This document shows, one piece after another, positions 35,682 to 44,795 of a stretch of 64,000 nucleotides of DNA. Each line of letters begins with the position of its first letter. The first letter of the stretch is position 1. The position numbers were made by a program, and so were the translations under genes. Below the pieces are notes generated by a model that was not told the origin of the DNA, ran no database searches, and saw only the letters and a list, made by a program, of their open reading frames with translations. The DNA is from Thermoflavifilum aggregans (lineage in GTDB: Bacteria; Bacteroidota; Bacteroidia; Chitinophagales; Chitinophagaceae): assembly GCF_002797735.1 (NCBI RefSeq), contig NZ_PGFG01000001.1, positions 2,584,001-2,648,000 of the forward strand, read 5' to 3'.

Positions 35682-36803
35682 CTAATTCACTTTTTTCATG
35701 CTGAAGGTATAATTCCCGGCCACACTCAGGTTGAGTGTGATCAGGTATTTGCCATCGCTGGGTACTGGAATATTGCTGCCGTTGTAGATTAGCTGGCCAT
35801 TATCAAAACCAAAGTTGATATCCCATGCATGGTTAGCCCTGAACTTGAAGCTACCACTGCTCACCAAGTTTACGGTCACGCTCCAGGTTTGCGTGGAAGG
35901 ATCGAAAGTCATATCCGTATCGGTGCTCCAGCCCCCGGGTGTAGCATCGCCAATTACGGACCATGTGGTGCGGGTTGCGCTCCAGGTGAGGTTGCCGGTA
36001 TTGGCAATGAGGCGGTAGTAACCCGTGCCGGGTACTTGCAGGTTGCCGGCGCCACCATCAGTGCTGAGATTTCCGGAAGCTGTGCCGGCGGCAGCATCGA
36101 GTGTCATGTTGCCCCCATCTCCATAGTTGATATGGCTCCAGTCGGGTGCACTGGTGAATTTAAACTGGAAGGTGCCGCCGGGTGGAAAATACACATAGCC
36201 TTCATATATGCCGTTGGCTTTCACCGAAGCCACTTTGGGGGCTGCGGCCGGATTCCAGCCCTGATAGTCGCCCGGCACCCACAGCGAGGGATAATTGATG
36301 ACCACCTGGTAGGGCGTTACCTGCAGCACCAGCGAATCAGAATAAACCGTAGGTACCAGGGAGGGGTTTCCATTAAACTGATTTACGTTACTGGCCAGCC
36401 TTACCAGCACCGTGCCGGATTGGCCGAAAGGCAAACCCAGACTTTGGATGGCCAAGGTATTGAAATCGGCCACAGTAAAAGAAAAGCTCGTTTTGTTGAT
36501 CCCTGCCGTCACGTTTACCGGATTGTGAAAACTATCGGCAGGCACATCAAATTGCAGGGTATAGGTCACATCGGCATTGTAACCGTAATTCACCGGTGCC
36601 CAGCTAAAGGTAACGGCTGTCTGGCTGGCCTGAGAGCTATCGAGTACCAGTGTGGTAGCCGAGCTTTGCAGTGTAGGAGCTGCTTTGGGCAGCTGCAGCA
36701 CAGCCCGTATTTCATCTTTTTTACAGGCCGAATAACCTGTGATGATCAGGAGTCCAGCAACGGTCATCAGCAGGCGATGAAAAGATATGTTACGCATGAT
36801 CAT
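35682..36803 (-). CDS. SusE/SusF-like outer-membrane starch-binding lipoprotein
   Basis: A 373-residue surface lipoprotein. The N-terminus has a hydrophobic helix and a lipobox ending GYSAC (Cys near residue 27). A SusE N-terminal Ig-like domain (about 40-170) is followed by two beta-sandwich binding modules (about 175-270 and 280-370) with aromatic patches such as LWVPGDYQGWNP and VIGDATPGGWSTDTDM, the typical starch-binding tryptophans of SusE/SusF. It would hold maltodextrin at the cell surface for the SusCD transporter. It is the last gene of the operon, 22 nt after the SusD-like gene. Met3 at 36797 is an equally possible start. Confidence 0.88.
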   Translation of the reverse strand: MIMRNISFHRLLMTVAGLLIITGYSACKKDEIRAVLQLPKAAPTLQSSATTLVLDSSQASQTAVTFSWAPVNYGYNADVTYTLQFDVPADSFHNPVNVTAGINKTSFSFTVADFNTLAIQSLGLPFGQSGTVLVRLASNVNQFNGNPSLVPTVYSDSLVLQVTPYQVVINYPSLWVPGDYQGWNPAAAPKVASVKANGIYEGYVYFPPGGTFQFKFTSAPDWSHINYGDGGNMTLDAAAGTASGNLSTDGGAGNLQVPGTGYYRLIANTGNLTWSATRTTWSVIGDATPGGWSTDTDMTFDPSTQTWSVTVNLVSSGSFKFRANHAWDINFGFDNGQLIYNGSNIPVPSDGKYLITLNLSVAGNYTFSMKKVN

Positions 36804-36825
36804 TTCGTTTTAAATTAAACCATCA

Positions 36826-38415
36826 TTAATAACCAGGGTTCTGGGTGAGATGCGGATTGGCGATGATATCATCAGCTGAAATCGGATACAGGTTGAGATG
36901 GGCATCCACACCCTGACCATTTTTCACACCTCCCTTCCAGGGCCAGAGGTACGTGGAAGAAGTGAATTTGCCGAAACGGATCAGGTCGGTACGGCGAATA
37001 GCTTCCCAGTAAAGTTCTCGGGCTCTTTCATCGAGGATGAAATCGGGTGTAAGGTCACTGGCAGTGATATTCCCGCTGGTGTTACGATAGGCTCTTTGCC
37101 GGAGCTGATTGATATAATTCACAGCCGTATTGACATCGCCACCACTGCCACCTCGCACAACAGCTTCGGCATACATTAGGTAAACCTCACCGAGGCGGAA
37201 CAGCGGGAAGTCCAGATCCACAAATGTACCGGTGGGATCAGAACCTGGATTACCATGTGAGTCTATGTTTTTAAACTTGGTTATGGCATAACCGTTGCTG
37301 AAGTCCTTTATGTCGCTGATTTCCAGTGTCTGGCCATTGGTATAAAACATAGCCCGCTTATCCACTGAGCTGTCGCCATTGGGGAACAGGTTCACTAGAT
37401 TTTTGGTGGTACGCAGTCCAGCCCAGCCGCCGGTAATTCCGTAGTCACTGGCATTCATATTTCCACCCACAGCCGCATGCACCAGGAAGGTGGTGTTGCC
37501 ATACGATTGGGAAGTGAGCCCGTTGGCACGAAGTGGGAAGATGATTTCACCGGTTTGCCGGTTGTCAATTTCAAACAGCTGGGCATAGTTGCTGGCCAGG
37601 TGATAAGCACCGGATTGGATGATTTTATTGCAATAGGTGATGCAATCTGTCCATCGTGCCTGGCCGGTGTAGACCTGGGCATTCAGATATAACCTGGCGA
37701 GCAAAAACCAGGCACAGGCTTTATCCGCCCGGCCATATTCATTTTGCCCTGGATCGGGCAGCAGGTTTTGAATATCCAGCAACTCACTTTCCACATATTT
37801 AAACAAATCGGCCCGGCTGATCTGAGGAGGAAGAAATTTACCCACCGGATCGTTTTCCGTGGCAAAAGGTGAATTGCCAAAGAAATCGAGTGCCACCCAA
37901 TAGGCAAATGCACGAAGAAAGCGGGCCTCTGCTTTGTAAGTGGCAAAATTAACCGTATCCTGTGGTGAGAATTTGGAGAGGTCAAGTTTATCCATTTCCC
38001 GGAGAAACTCATTGCAGGCAGCAACTTCAAAAAATACCCGGTTGTACATGAGTTTCAGAAAACTCATATTGGCTGTCCAGTTCATCAGATGATACTGCTG
38101 CAAATCGGCATCATTCCAGGAAATCACGGCTTCGTCCGTAGGCAGTTCTTCCGCTTCCCAGAAATTGCGGAAAAAAGTATTAGATCCTATATCAGAAGCC
38201 TGGATATCGGGCTCGTTCACCTGATCCTGTCCGCTAAGTGTAAGGCCGGCGTAAAGTTTAGCCAGAGCTTGTTTGATGCTTTGCGGGTTGCTGAATACCG
38301 TAGCTGATGTAACCTGTATGTAAGGCAGGCGGCTCAGGTCTTTGGTACAAGAATCAAGTCCCCACAAACCTACAGTAGCCAGCCCAATGATGAGATATTG
38401 TTTGATGCGTTTCAT
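36826..38415 (-). CDS. RagB/SusD family nutrient-uptake lipoprotein
   Basis: A 529-residue outer-membrane lipoprotein with signal peptide and lipobox GLDSC (Cys near residue 23). The SusD-like N-terminal region (PQSIKQALAKLYAGL), the TPR-like helices (FLRAFAYWVALDFFGNSPF) and the C-terminal ELYWEAIRRTDLIRFGKF segment are classic SusD features. SusD acts as the lid over the SusC porin and delivers bound glycans to it. It lies directly downstream of the SusC-like gene (19-nt gap), forming the pair required for TonB-dependent glycan import. With the adjacent amylase and SusE-like gene, the likely ligand is starch or maltodextrin. Confidence 0.95.
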   Translation of the reverse strand: MKRIKQYLIIGLATVGLWGLDSCTKDLSRLPYIQVTSATVFSNPQSIKQALAKLYAGLTLSGQDQVNEPDIQASDIGSNTFFRNFWEAEELPTDEAVISWNDADLQQYHLMNWTANMSFLKLMYNRVFFEVAACNEFLREMDKLDLSKFSPQDTVNFATYKAEARFLRAFAYWVALDFFGNSPFATENDPVGKFLPPQISRADLFKYVESELLDIQNLLPDPGQNEYGRADKACAWFLLARLYLNAQVYTGQARWTDCITYCNKIIQSGAYHLASNYAQLFEIDNRQTGEIIFPLRANGLTSQSYGNTTFLVHAAVGGNMNASDYGITGGWAGLRTTKNLVNLFPNGDSSVDKRAMFYTNGQTLEISDIKDFSNGYAITKFKNIDSHGNPGSDPTGTFVDLDFPLFRLGEVYLMYAEAVVRGGSGGDVNTAVNYINQLRQRAYRNTSGNITASDLTPDFILDERARELYWEAIRRTDLIRFGKFTSSTYLWPWKGGVKNGQGVDAHLNLYPISADDIIANPHLTQNPGY

Positions 38416-38434
38416 ATACTCAAGTTTTCCTGGT

Positions 38435-41380
38435 TTAAAAATGAATATTCAATCCCAGCGCATACGTCCGGGGAACCGGATATACATTTCCGTCAATGCC
38501 TCCAAATACTTCCGGATTCACCCCGCGGTATTTGGTGATCACAAAGGCGTTTTGTACAAAGGCATTTACAGCCAGCTGCACATCGCTGTGTGCAATCTTG
38601 CCGAAATTATAGCCCAGTGTGATGTTGTCCATTCGCAGGAACGATGCGTTTTCCACGTAATAATCCGAGAAATACTGGCTGTTCTGGAATTTGGTAAACA
38701 GGTAATCGGTAGATGCATTGCCGATGTAGCCCAAAGAATTGGAAATGCTGTTGTAGGTATCCATGGTAGAAAGCACGTTGTTGTACACATAATTGCCAAT
38801 ATCTGCGCGGGCTACGAACGACAGAGTCCAGCGCTGATAGGTAAACTGCGAGCTGAATCCAAGCGTCACCTTCGGATCGGGTGATTTATACCGGTAAAAC
38901 AGATTATTGGGATCATTGTTTACGTCTTCATACACACCTTCAATGGGATGGCCGGTGGCATCATACACCTGCTTGTACACATAAAAGGTATAGGCCGGAT
39001 AACCCACGGTGTTGATCTGAATGGTGTTGCCCGTACCACCTGCAATATGGCCTACCAGCTGATTCTGGGCAGCTGAGTCAGCCGAATTGGAAAGTTTCAG
39101 GATCTTGTTCTGGTTGTAAGCAATATTGAAATTCAGATTCCAGGTAAATTTCTGGGTGGTGACCGGTGTGGCATTCACGGTAAATTCAATTCCCCGGTCT
39201 CCCAGGCTGCCGATATTGGTGAACACATGGTTGCTCAAGTTGCCCAATGCCGGCGTCGTAATATCGGCCAGCAAATTGGTGGTTTTCTTGTAATACAAGT
39301 CCAGGCTACCATTGATGCGTTGGTTCAGGAAACCAAAGTCGAGCCCTACATTGTAGGTAGCTGTTTGTTCCCATTTGATGTTTTCATCATAAGCTTCGGC
39401 ACGATAGGTTTGATAGAAAGTATTGCCAAACGGATATTGTGCGACAGTGGTACTCAGGGTATAAATGGGCAGATACGGATAATCGTTTCCGATTTCCTGC
39501 TGTCCGGTAACTCCATATCCCAGCCTGAGTTTCAGATCGGAAACCGTACGGGAATCTTTCAGGAAACCTTCCTGGTTGATGCGCCAGGCCAAAGCTACGG
39601 ATGGGAAATTACCCCAGCGGTTGGCCGGACTGAACCGGGAAGAACCATCACGCCGGATGGTGGCGGTGAGCAGATATTTATCCCGGAACGCATAGTTCAG
39701 ACGGGCATAAAACGATACCAGTGTATGCCGCGAAGAGTCGGGCAAAGGAGCTCCCGGCAGCGTGTCACCTTTTTCATTCAGATACGGAAAGGAAGGACTA
39801 CCCCGGAAGAAATCCTGGTATTCATACCCTGCCGTTACATCAAAATGGCTTTTCAACTCAGGCAGCGTGTGGGTATAGTTTAGGTAAAAGTCGAACAGCT
39901 CGTTGCGATTATACTGCTGATAATGATTTCGGTAACCTCCCTGCAGATAATTCATAGCTGCAATGGCAGGAATTACCACGTTGCCTTCTCCCTGGGAAAT
40001 ATCATAGCCGGCATTCAGATGAGCCTTCAGGTCGGGGAGGGCTGGCAGGTTATAGTCTAATTCGATATTGCCAATGCTGCGTTTCACGGTGCTTTTGTCG
40101 GATCGCAGCATCAGGTCTGCAACGGGATTGCGGGGAGCCTGTGGATTGGGATTGCCCTGATTATCGGTCCATTCAAAATAGCCGCCAAATTTGCTGTTGG
40201 GATCATATACTGGTTGCGTGGGATCCATCCGTAATGCATCTCCAATGGCGGCCTGGTTAGCAAAACGGTTGTTGTTGTAAGCGCCCTTCAGGTTGATGGT
40301 GGCTTTCAGGCTATGGTTAAAGAAACTGGGCGTTAGGCTCAGATCCACGCTGGTACGCTTCAGATAGCCCGTTTTCAGGATACCGTTCTGATCCAGATAA
40401 CCCACCGAAAGGCGATAAGGCAGGCCAGGAATACCGCCCGTAAAGCTCAAGTTATTGTCACTGCTGAAAGCCGTCTGATAAATTTCATTCTGCCAGTTGG
40501 TATTGGCATTACCGAGCAGGGCTTTCTGCTGGGCAGTACCTTGCTGGTTGATGATGCTGCGAATCTGGTCGGCATTGAGCACACTCACTTCCTTGGTTTT
40601 TGTGGAAAGAGATTGTACGGTGTTCACATTCACGGCGAGTTTGCCTCCGGCTATGCCTTTTTTGGTGGTAATGATGATCACGCCATTGGATGCACGATTT
40701 CCGTAAATCGCAGCGGCAGAGGCATCTTTCAGCACGGTAATAGATTCAATGTCTTCCGGGTTGATAAGGCTCAGCGGATTGGGAGAGCCGGCGATGCCAC
40801 TGTTGGCCAGGGGCACACCATCAATCACAATCAACGGATCGTTGCTGGCATTCAGAGAAGCTCCTCCGCGGATGCGGATCACGCCACCCGCACCAGGCAA
40901 TCCGCTGGAAGGGGTGATGACCACACCCGGAATTTTGCCCTGGATAAGCTGATCGGGCGTGGAAATAACACCTTGCTGAAAATCTTTTGCATTCACCGTG
41001 GCAATGGAACCCGTCAGATCTTTTTTCTGCTGGGTACCGTAACCGATCACCACCAGCTCATTCAGTGAAGCGGCCGACTGAGCAAGGGCAACCTGCAGGG
41101 GAGAACTGGTTTGACCCACAGGAACCATTTTCTGGGAGTATCCTACATAAGAGAAAATCAGGGTATCGTGGCCCGGAGGCAGCGACAATTGAAAAGCACC
41201 CTGATCATTGGTTATGGTTCCCGAAGCTGTGCCTTTGATCTGCACAGATACTCCGGGCAGAGGCTGCCCGGATTGGGCATCTTTTACCACACCTTCCACC
41301 GTTCTGCCTTGTGCCCAGGCACTACTAACAGAAATACTCAACCCAAGTACCAGCAGCCACAAGGCCTTCCAGCCAGGCAT
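38435..41380 (-). CDS. SusC/RagA family TonB-linked outer-membrane transporter
   Basis: A roughly 981-residue outer-membrane importer. The signal peptide (MPGWKALWLLVLGLSISVSS, ending AWAQ) is followed by a carboxypeptidase-regulatory-like domain (GRTVEGVVKDAQSGQPLPGV), a TonB plug with VIRIRGGASLNASNDPLIVI and ASAAIYGNRASNGVII, and a 22-stranded barrel ending in the hydrophobic strand NIHF. These are SusC features; it imports SusD-bound glycans using TonB energy. The frame opens 24 codons further upstream (41452), but the start at 41380 gives a normal signal peptide. It is the first of the SusC-D-E genes and sits 117 nt downstream of the secreted amylase. Confidence 0.95.
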   Translation of the reverse strand: MPGWKALWLLVLGLSISVSSAWAQGRTVEGVVKDAQSGQPLPGVSVQIKGTASGTITNDQGAFQLSLPPGHDTLIFSYVGYSQKMVPVGQTSSPLQVALAQSAASLNELVVIGYGTQQKKDLTGSIATVNAKDFQQGVISTPDQLIQGKIPGVVITPSSGLPGAGGVIRIRGGASLNASNDPLIVIDGVPLANSGIAGSPNPLSLINPEDIESITVLKDASAAAIYGNRASNGVIIITTKKGIAGGKLAVNVNTVQSLSTKTKEVSVLNADQIRSIINQQGTAQQKALLGNANTNWQNEIYQTAFSSDNNLSFTGGIPGLPYRLSVGYLDQNGILKTGYLKRTSVDLSLTPSFFNHSLKATINLKGAYNNNRFANQAAIGDALRMDPTQPVYDPNSKFGGYFEWTDNQGNPNPQAPRNPVADLMLRSDKSTVKRSIGNIELDYNLPALPDLKAHLNAGYDISQGEGNVVIPAIAAMNYLQGGYRNHYQQYNRNELFDFYLNYTHTLPELKSHFDVTAGYEYQDFFRGSPSFPYLNEKGDTLPGAPLPDSSRHTLVSFYARLNYAFRDKYLLTATIRRDGSSRFSPANRWGNFPSVALAWRINQEGFLKDSRTVSDLKLRLGYGVTGQQEIGNDYPYLPIYTLSTTVAQYPFGNTFYQTYRAEAYDENIKWEQTATYNVGLDFGFLNQRINGSLDLYYKKTTNLLADITTPALGNLSNHVFTNIGSLGDRGIEFTVNATPVTTQKFTWNLNFNIAYNQNKILKLSNSADSAAQNQLVGHIAGGTGNTIQINTVGYPAYTFYVYKQVYDATGHPIEGVYEDVNNDPNNLFYRYKSPDPKVTLGFSSQFTYQRWTLSFVARADIGNYVYNNVLSTMDTYNSISNSLGYIGNASTDYLFTKFQNSQYFSDYYVENASFLRMDNITLGYNFGKIAHSDVQLAVNAFVQNAFVITKYRGVNPEVFGGIDGNVYPVPRTYALGLNIHF

Positions 41381-41496
41381 TACCAAAACCCGGCGGGCGT
41401 GGCAGCTTGGGGGACAGGTATGAGTCCAAAATGGTGTCAAAACATCTGGCATACGTATATGAGTTTGGTTTTACTTGTTGAACAATGAAAAGTTAT

Positions 41497-44448
41497 TTAA
41501 GGAATAATCAGTTTCTGGGTTACCATTCCCAATTGACGGGCTGATAGCTCTACGAAATACAATCCGCCTTCTGCACTGCGCACATTTCCAAAAGGCCAGC
41601 TGATTACATAATTCCCGGCATACTGAAATCCATTGTATAGGGTAGCCACCACTTCGCCCCGAGCATTTACCACGCGAAGCAGGATATAGTCATTATCGGG
41701 CAGATAATAATTGAATTGAATGGTTTGTTGCCGGGATGCCGGATTGGGAAAGACTTTCAATGCCATGCTGCTGCCCGTGCCTGGCAACCATACGGGTGAT
41801 TTCTGCTGCGTGGTATCGGATATCTGGTCCACATTCCGATCTACAAACACATGATATTCACCGGGTGAAAGAGCAATGGTAAGGCCTGTCTGCTGCAACT
41901 GAAAAGCGCTATCCGGTGAGTTCTGCAGGGAGACATAATCATACCAGGTTCCCGCATGCGGGAAATTGACCGTGGCTCCATGAGGCACTACATCAAAATT
42001 ACCCACCACTACCACATCCAGCGAATCGCCGGTGAGCACCATGGTTTTTACTGCCCCACTCAGGTTATATTGCACCTGCCCCTGCGTGAAGGTGGATGTA
42101 TAAGCCGGCATCTGCCGCAGGCGAAACAGGCGCTGATATACTTGAAACAAACCTTGCCGGCGCTTATCCTGCAGGTAATCCCAACGTATGGGCTTATCGG
42201 CCAGGCGGCAGGCTCCGCTGGGATCTACCGTGCCGTTGGTGCAGGTGTTGATGGAATAATCATATCCCAGCTCTCCAAATTCCCACAACATTTTGGGACC
42301 TGGCATCATAGCCCAGAATGCCGTGGCCATAGCATTGCGTTTCAGACCCGTGGCCGTATCCTTGGTGTTATATGATCCGCTGCTATTGCCATACTGTTCA
42401 TTTTTATACATCAGTCTTTCTTCATCGTGGCTTTCCTGATAGGTGACCAGATTGGGCTGCGACCAGCCCCGGGCAGTATACAAACCCCAGCTGAAATCCC
42501 AGGTATTACCGGAGGGTGATGGCGAGCCATAGCCCATGGTGGCCTGATTAAAAGCATCATTCAGATTACCCCAGAGCATCATGCCCTGTGCAGCATATAC
42601 TTTTTCTTCGCTATTGTCGGCAAACATTTCCAGGATACAATAACTGCCGGGCGAAATCTGCTGCAGCTGGCTGTAAATAGTATCCCAGATGGCCACCCGT
42701 GAGGAATCATAAGCGTTCCAGAGTGCCACATTGCAGTTGTTTCCCGTGCTGTCGCACGACCGTTTTTGGGTAAATCCTTTGGCCAGATCAAACCGGAATC
42801 CGTCCAGGTGATATTCCGTAAGCCAGTATTGCATAACCCGATAGGTGAATATTTTGGTGGCCGGGCTTTCATGATTGAACTGATATCCCACGTTGAAAGG
42901 ATGGGTTGGTACGGGATTGAACCAGGGATTATCTGCTGCAGGCCGCTGCAGGGCTTTGTCCCAGTACATCTGCACCATGGGACATTGCCCAAACGCGTGA
43001 TTCAATACCAGATCCATGATCACCGCCATACCCTGTTGATGGCAGGCATCAATAAACTGTTTGAGGGCAGTGGCAGTGCCATAATATTTATCGGGTGCAA
43101 AAAAGAAATCCGGATTATAGCCCCAGCTGTCATTCCCTTCAAACTCCGTGAAAGGCATTACTTCTATGGCATTCACGCCCAGCCGCTTCAGGTAGCCAAG
43201 TGTATCTTTCAAAGTTTGCCAGTCGTGTGCAGCAATGAAATCGCGTACCAGCAATTCATAGATAATTAAATTGTGCTGATCGGGTCGCCGGAATCCGCTA
43301 TCATGCCATACATAAGCTGGCTCACCAGTCTCTAGCACACTTACGATTCCGCTGGTTTTGCCCGTGGGATAGGGTTTTAGGTTGGGATATACTGAAGCGG
43401 GAATGGCCGGATCGTAATCAGGATCCAGAATCAGATGTGCGTTGTAATCGGCCACTTTGATGGTATCATCAATCACATACTGATAGGCATACGGCTGCTG
43501 GGGTGTAAGCCCCGTGATGCGAATCCAGAAATAGTTGCTGTCAGGCGTCTGGTGCATCTGATAGGCTGGCAATTGCTGCCAGTTATTGAAATCACCTATT
43601 ACCACAATATGGTGCTTGCGGGGCGCATACAGCACCAGCACTACCGAAGTGTCGCCAGGTTCATAGTTTATGCCTTCTGAAACACCTGATGGCAAGGGCA
43701 GGGTGGTGGTGGGTGGTGCAATATAAAAGCTGAAGGTATCAGCCGATGGCTGTGAACCATACAGACCCTTTACAACCAGCATCTGATTGCCTGAATCTGC
43801 CAGCACAACCCGGCTGGAAAGACTGTCGGACAACGTACTATCCACTTCCCTACCATTGTACCACAGGCTCAGATTCCCACTATGGCTGGCTACAGCCTGC
43901 ACAGGTAGCGTATCTCCCTGGTTCAGATTCAGTGGTTCCGGAACAGGTCCATACTTCGGTTGACGATACGGATAACTGAAACGCACATGGAAACCCGTAT
44001 CATATACCGGAATATACATATCGCTGCCATCGGCATTGCGCAAAGCCTGAGAACCACTTCCGTTGCGGAACAGAATGGCAATCTTCAAAATATGTTCGCT
44101 GGTATCCGTAATGCCGAAATAGCTTCGCAAGTCCCCGGAAATTGTGTAAGTCCATCGGCTGTTACCCGCATACGTACATTGGTAAGCCACATTCGTAGTG
44201 CCCCACTGGGAGTGTACATACCGCCAGTCAGACGAACTGGTGCTTTTGTTGGTAATAACCCCGATATGTACATATACATCCGTAACAGGTGTGTAATTCA
44301 ATAACCCCTGATTACCGAAATGTGCATCCGCCGTGATTTGCAGATGGGAACTTTGCTCAGTGGGGAAGGCAGGATAGGTAGATAATAACTGACCCCTTAG
44401 AGGGACGATGAATAGGAAACATAACAAAAATGTGTAAACCTGCTTCAT
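41497..44448 (-). CDS. Secreted alpha-amylase family enzyme with T9SS sorting domain
   Basis: A roughly 983-residue GH13 enzyme. After a signal peptide (MKQVYTFLLCFLFIVPLRGQ) come N-terminal beta domains, a CBM48-like module with VVIGDFNNWQQL (about residues 300-310), the catalytic barrel with nucleophile Asp in GFRFDLAKGF (about 552), acid/base Glu in CILEMFADN (about 607) and Asp in YQESHDEERL (about 672), then a C-terminal T9SS sorting domain with FPNPASRQ. It would cut starch outside the cell or at its surface for the SusCDE system. Unlike the lipoprotein SusG of Bacteroides, it is sorted by T9SS. The upstream promoter overlaps a 17-bp palindrome. The frame opens at 44520; the ATG at 44448 gives the signal peptide. 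Confidence 0.93.
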   Translation of the reverse strand: MKQVYTFLLCFLFIVPLRGQLLSTYPAFPTEQSSHLQITADAHFGNQGLLNYTPVTDVYVHIGVITNKSTSSSDWRYVHSQWGTTNVAYQCTYAGNSRWTYTISGDLRSYFGITDTSEHILKIAILFRNGSGSQALRNADGSDMYIPVYDTGFHVRFSYPYRQPKYGPVPEPLNLNQGDTLPVQAVASHSGNLSLWYNGREVDSTLSDSLSSRVVLADSGNQMLVVKGLYGSQPSADTFSFYIAPPTTTLPLPSGVSEGINYEPGDTSVVLVLYAPRKHHIVVIGDFNNWQQLPAYQMHQTPDSNYFWIRITGLTPQQPYAYQYVIDDTIKVADYNAHLILDPDYDPAIPASVYPNLKPYPTGKTSGIVSVLETGEPAYVWHDSGFRRPDQHNLIIYELLVRDFIAAHDWQTLKDTLGYLKRLGVNAIEVMPFTEFEGNDSWGYNPDFFFAPDKYYGTATALKQFIDACHQQGMAVIMDLVLNHAFGQCPMVQMYWDKALQRPAADNPWFNPVPTHPFNVGYQFNHESPATKIFTYRVMQYWLTEYHLDGFRFDLAKGFTQKRSCDSTGNNCNVALWNAYDSSRVAIWDTIYSQLQQISPGSYCILEMFADNSEEKVYAAQGMMLWGNLNDAFNQATMGYGSPSPSGNTWDFSWGLYTARGWSQPNLVTYQESHDEERLMYKNEQYGNSSGSYNTKDTATGLKRNAMATAFWAMMPGPKMLWEFGELGYDYSINTCTNGTVDPSGACRLADKPIRWDYLQDKRRQGLFQVYQRLFRLRQMPAYTSTFTQGQVQYNLSGAVKTMVLTGDSLDVVVVGNFDVVPHGATVNFPHAGTWYDYVSLQNSPDSAFQLQQTGLTIALSPGEYHVFVDRNVDQISDTTQQKSPVWLPGTGSSMALKVFPNPASRQQTIQFNYYLPDNDYILLRVVNARGEVVATLYNGFQYAGNYVISWPFGNVRSAEGGLYFVELSARQLGMVTQKLIIP

Positions 44449-44559
44449 GGTAGGGGCCAGGAATTTAATGTTTATGCCTATGTTAATATTGTCAAACACA
44501 TATACATCCAGTTTATCCATTTTCTAACCAGAAACCCTTACAAAATGGATGTATACGAT

Positions 44560-44576
44560 TGCGTAATTATTACGCA
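44560..44576. promoter_or_regulatory. Perfect 17-bp palindromic operator
   Basis: TGCGTAATTATTACGCA reads the same on both strands around one central base. It overlaps the 3' end of the amylase -7 element and the expected transcript start, where a bound repressor would block transcription. Size and symmetry suit a LacI-family regulator, but no such gene lies in the window. Confidence 0.6.
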
Positions 44577-44605
44577 AAGTATAACTAAATTTCGTTAACT
44601 GCAAA
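44575..44605 (-). promoter_or_regulatory. Promoter of the amylase gene
   Basis: On the minus strand, TTTG (44605-44602) is followed after 18 nt by TATACTTTG (44583-44575), which matches the Bacteroidota -33/-7 pattern except for one extra base inside the -7 box. The start codon is about 127 nt downstream, leaving a long leader. Confidence 0.5.
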
Positions 44606-44795
44606 ATTTTTTAAGGATAAAATGAACTTGCGTTTGGCTTTATGTTCGGATAGCAGAGAGGGATCGGGGGTGTGATTTTACCATTGATGAAACAAAACTT
44701 GTATACCCCCCTGCCTAAAAACCCGAAGTCGTTTAGGTCTGGATTTTCATTTTATTTTGATTCGTGAAATCAGTTGTGGATGGAATCTAAGCTTG

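Larger units (their letters stand above)
44449..44795. other. Intergenic region upstream of the amylase gene
   Basis: About 347 bases separating the amylase and the amidohydrolase, both on the minus strand. It holds the amylase promoter and the palindromic operator listed separately; nothing else was recognised. Confidence 0.6.

Noticed and set aside
35829-36818. A 329-codon open frame on the plus strand opposite the SusE-like gene
   Set aside because: It lies wholly antisense to a gene with lipobox, Ig and starch-binding motifs, has no recognisable domain, and is explained by codon bias on the other strand.
39227-39883. A 218-codon frame opposite the SusC-like gene
   Set aside because: Antisense to a clear barrel-encoding region, with no start context and no domain.
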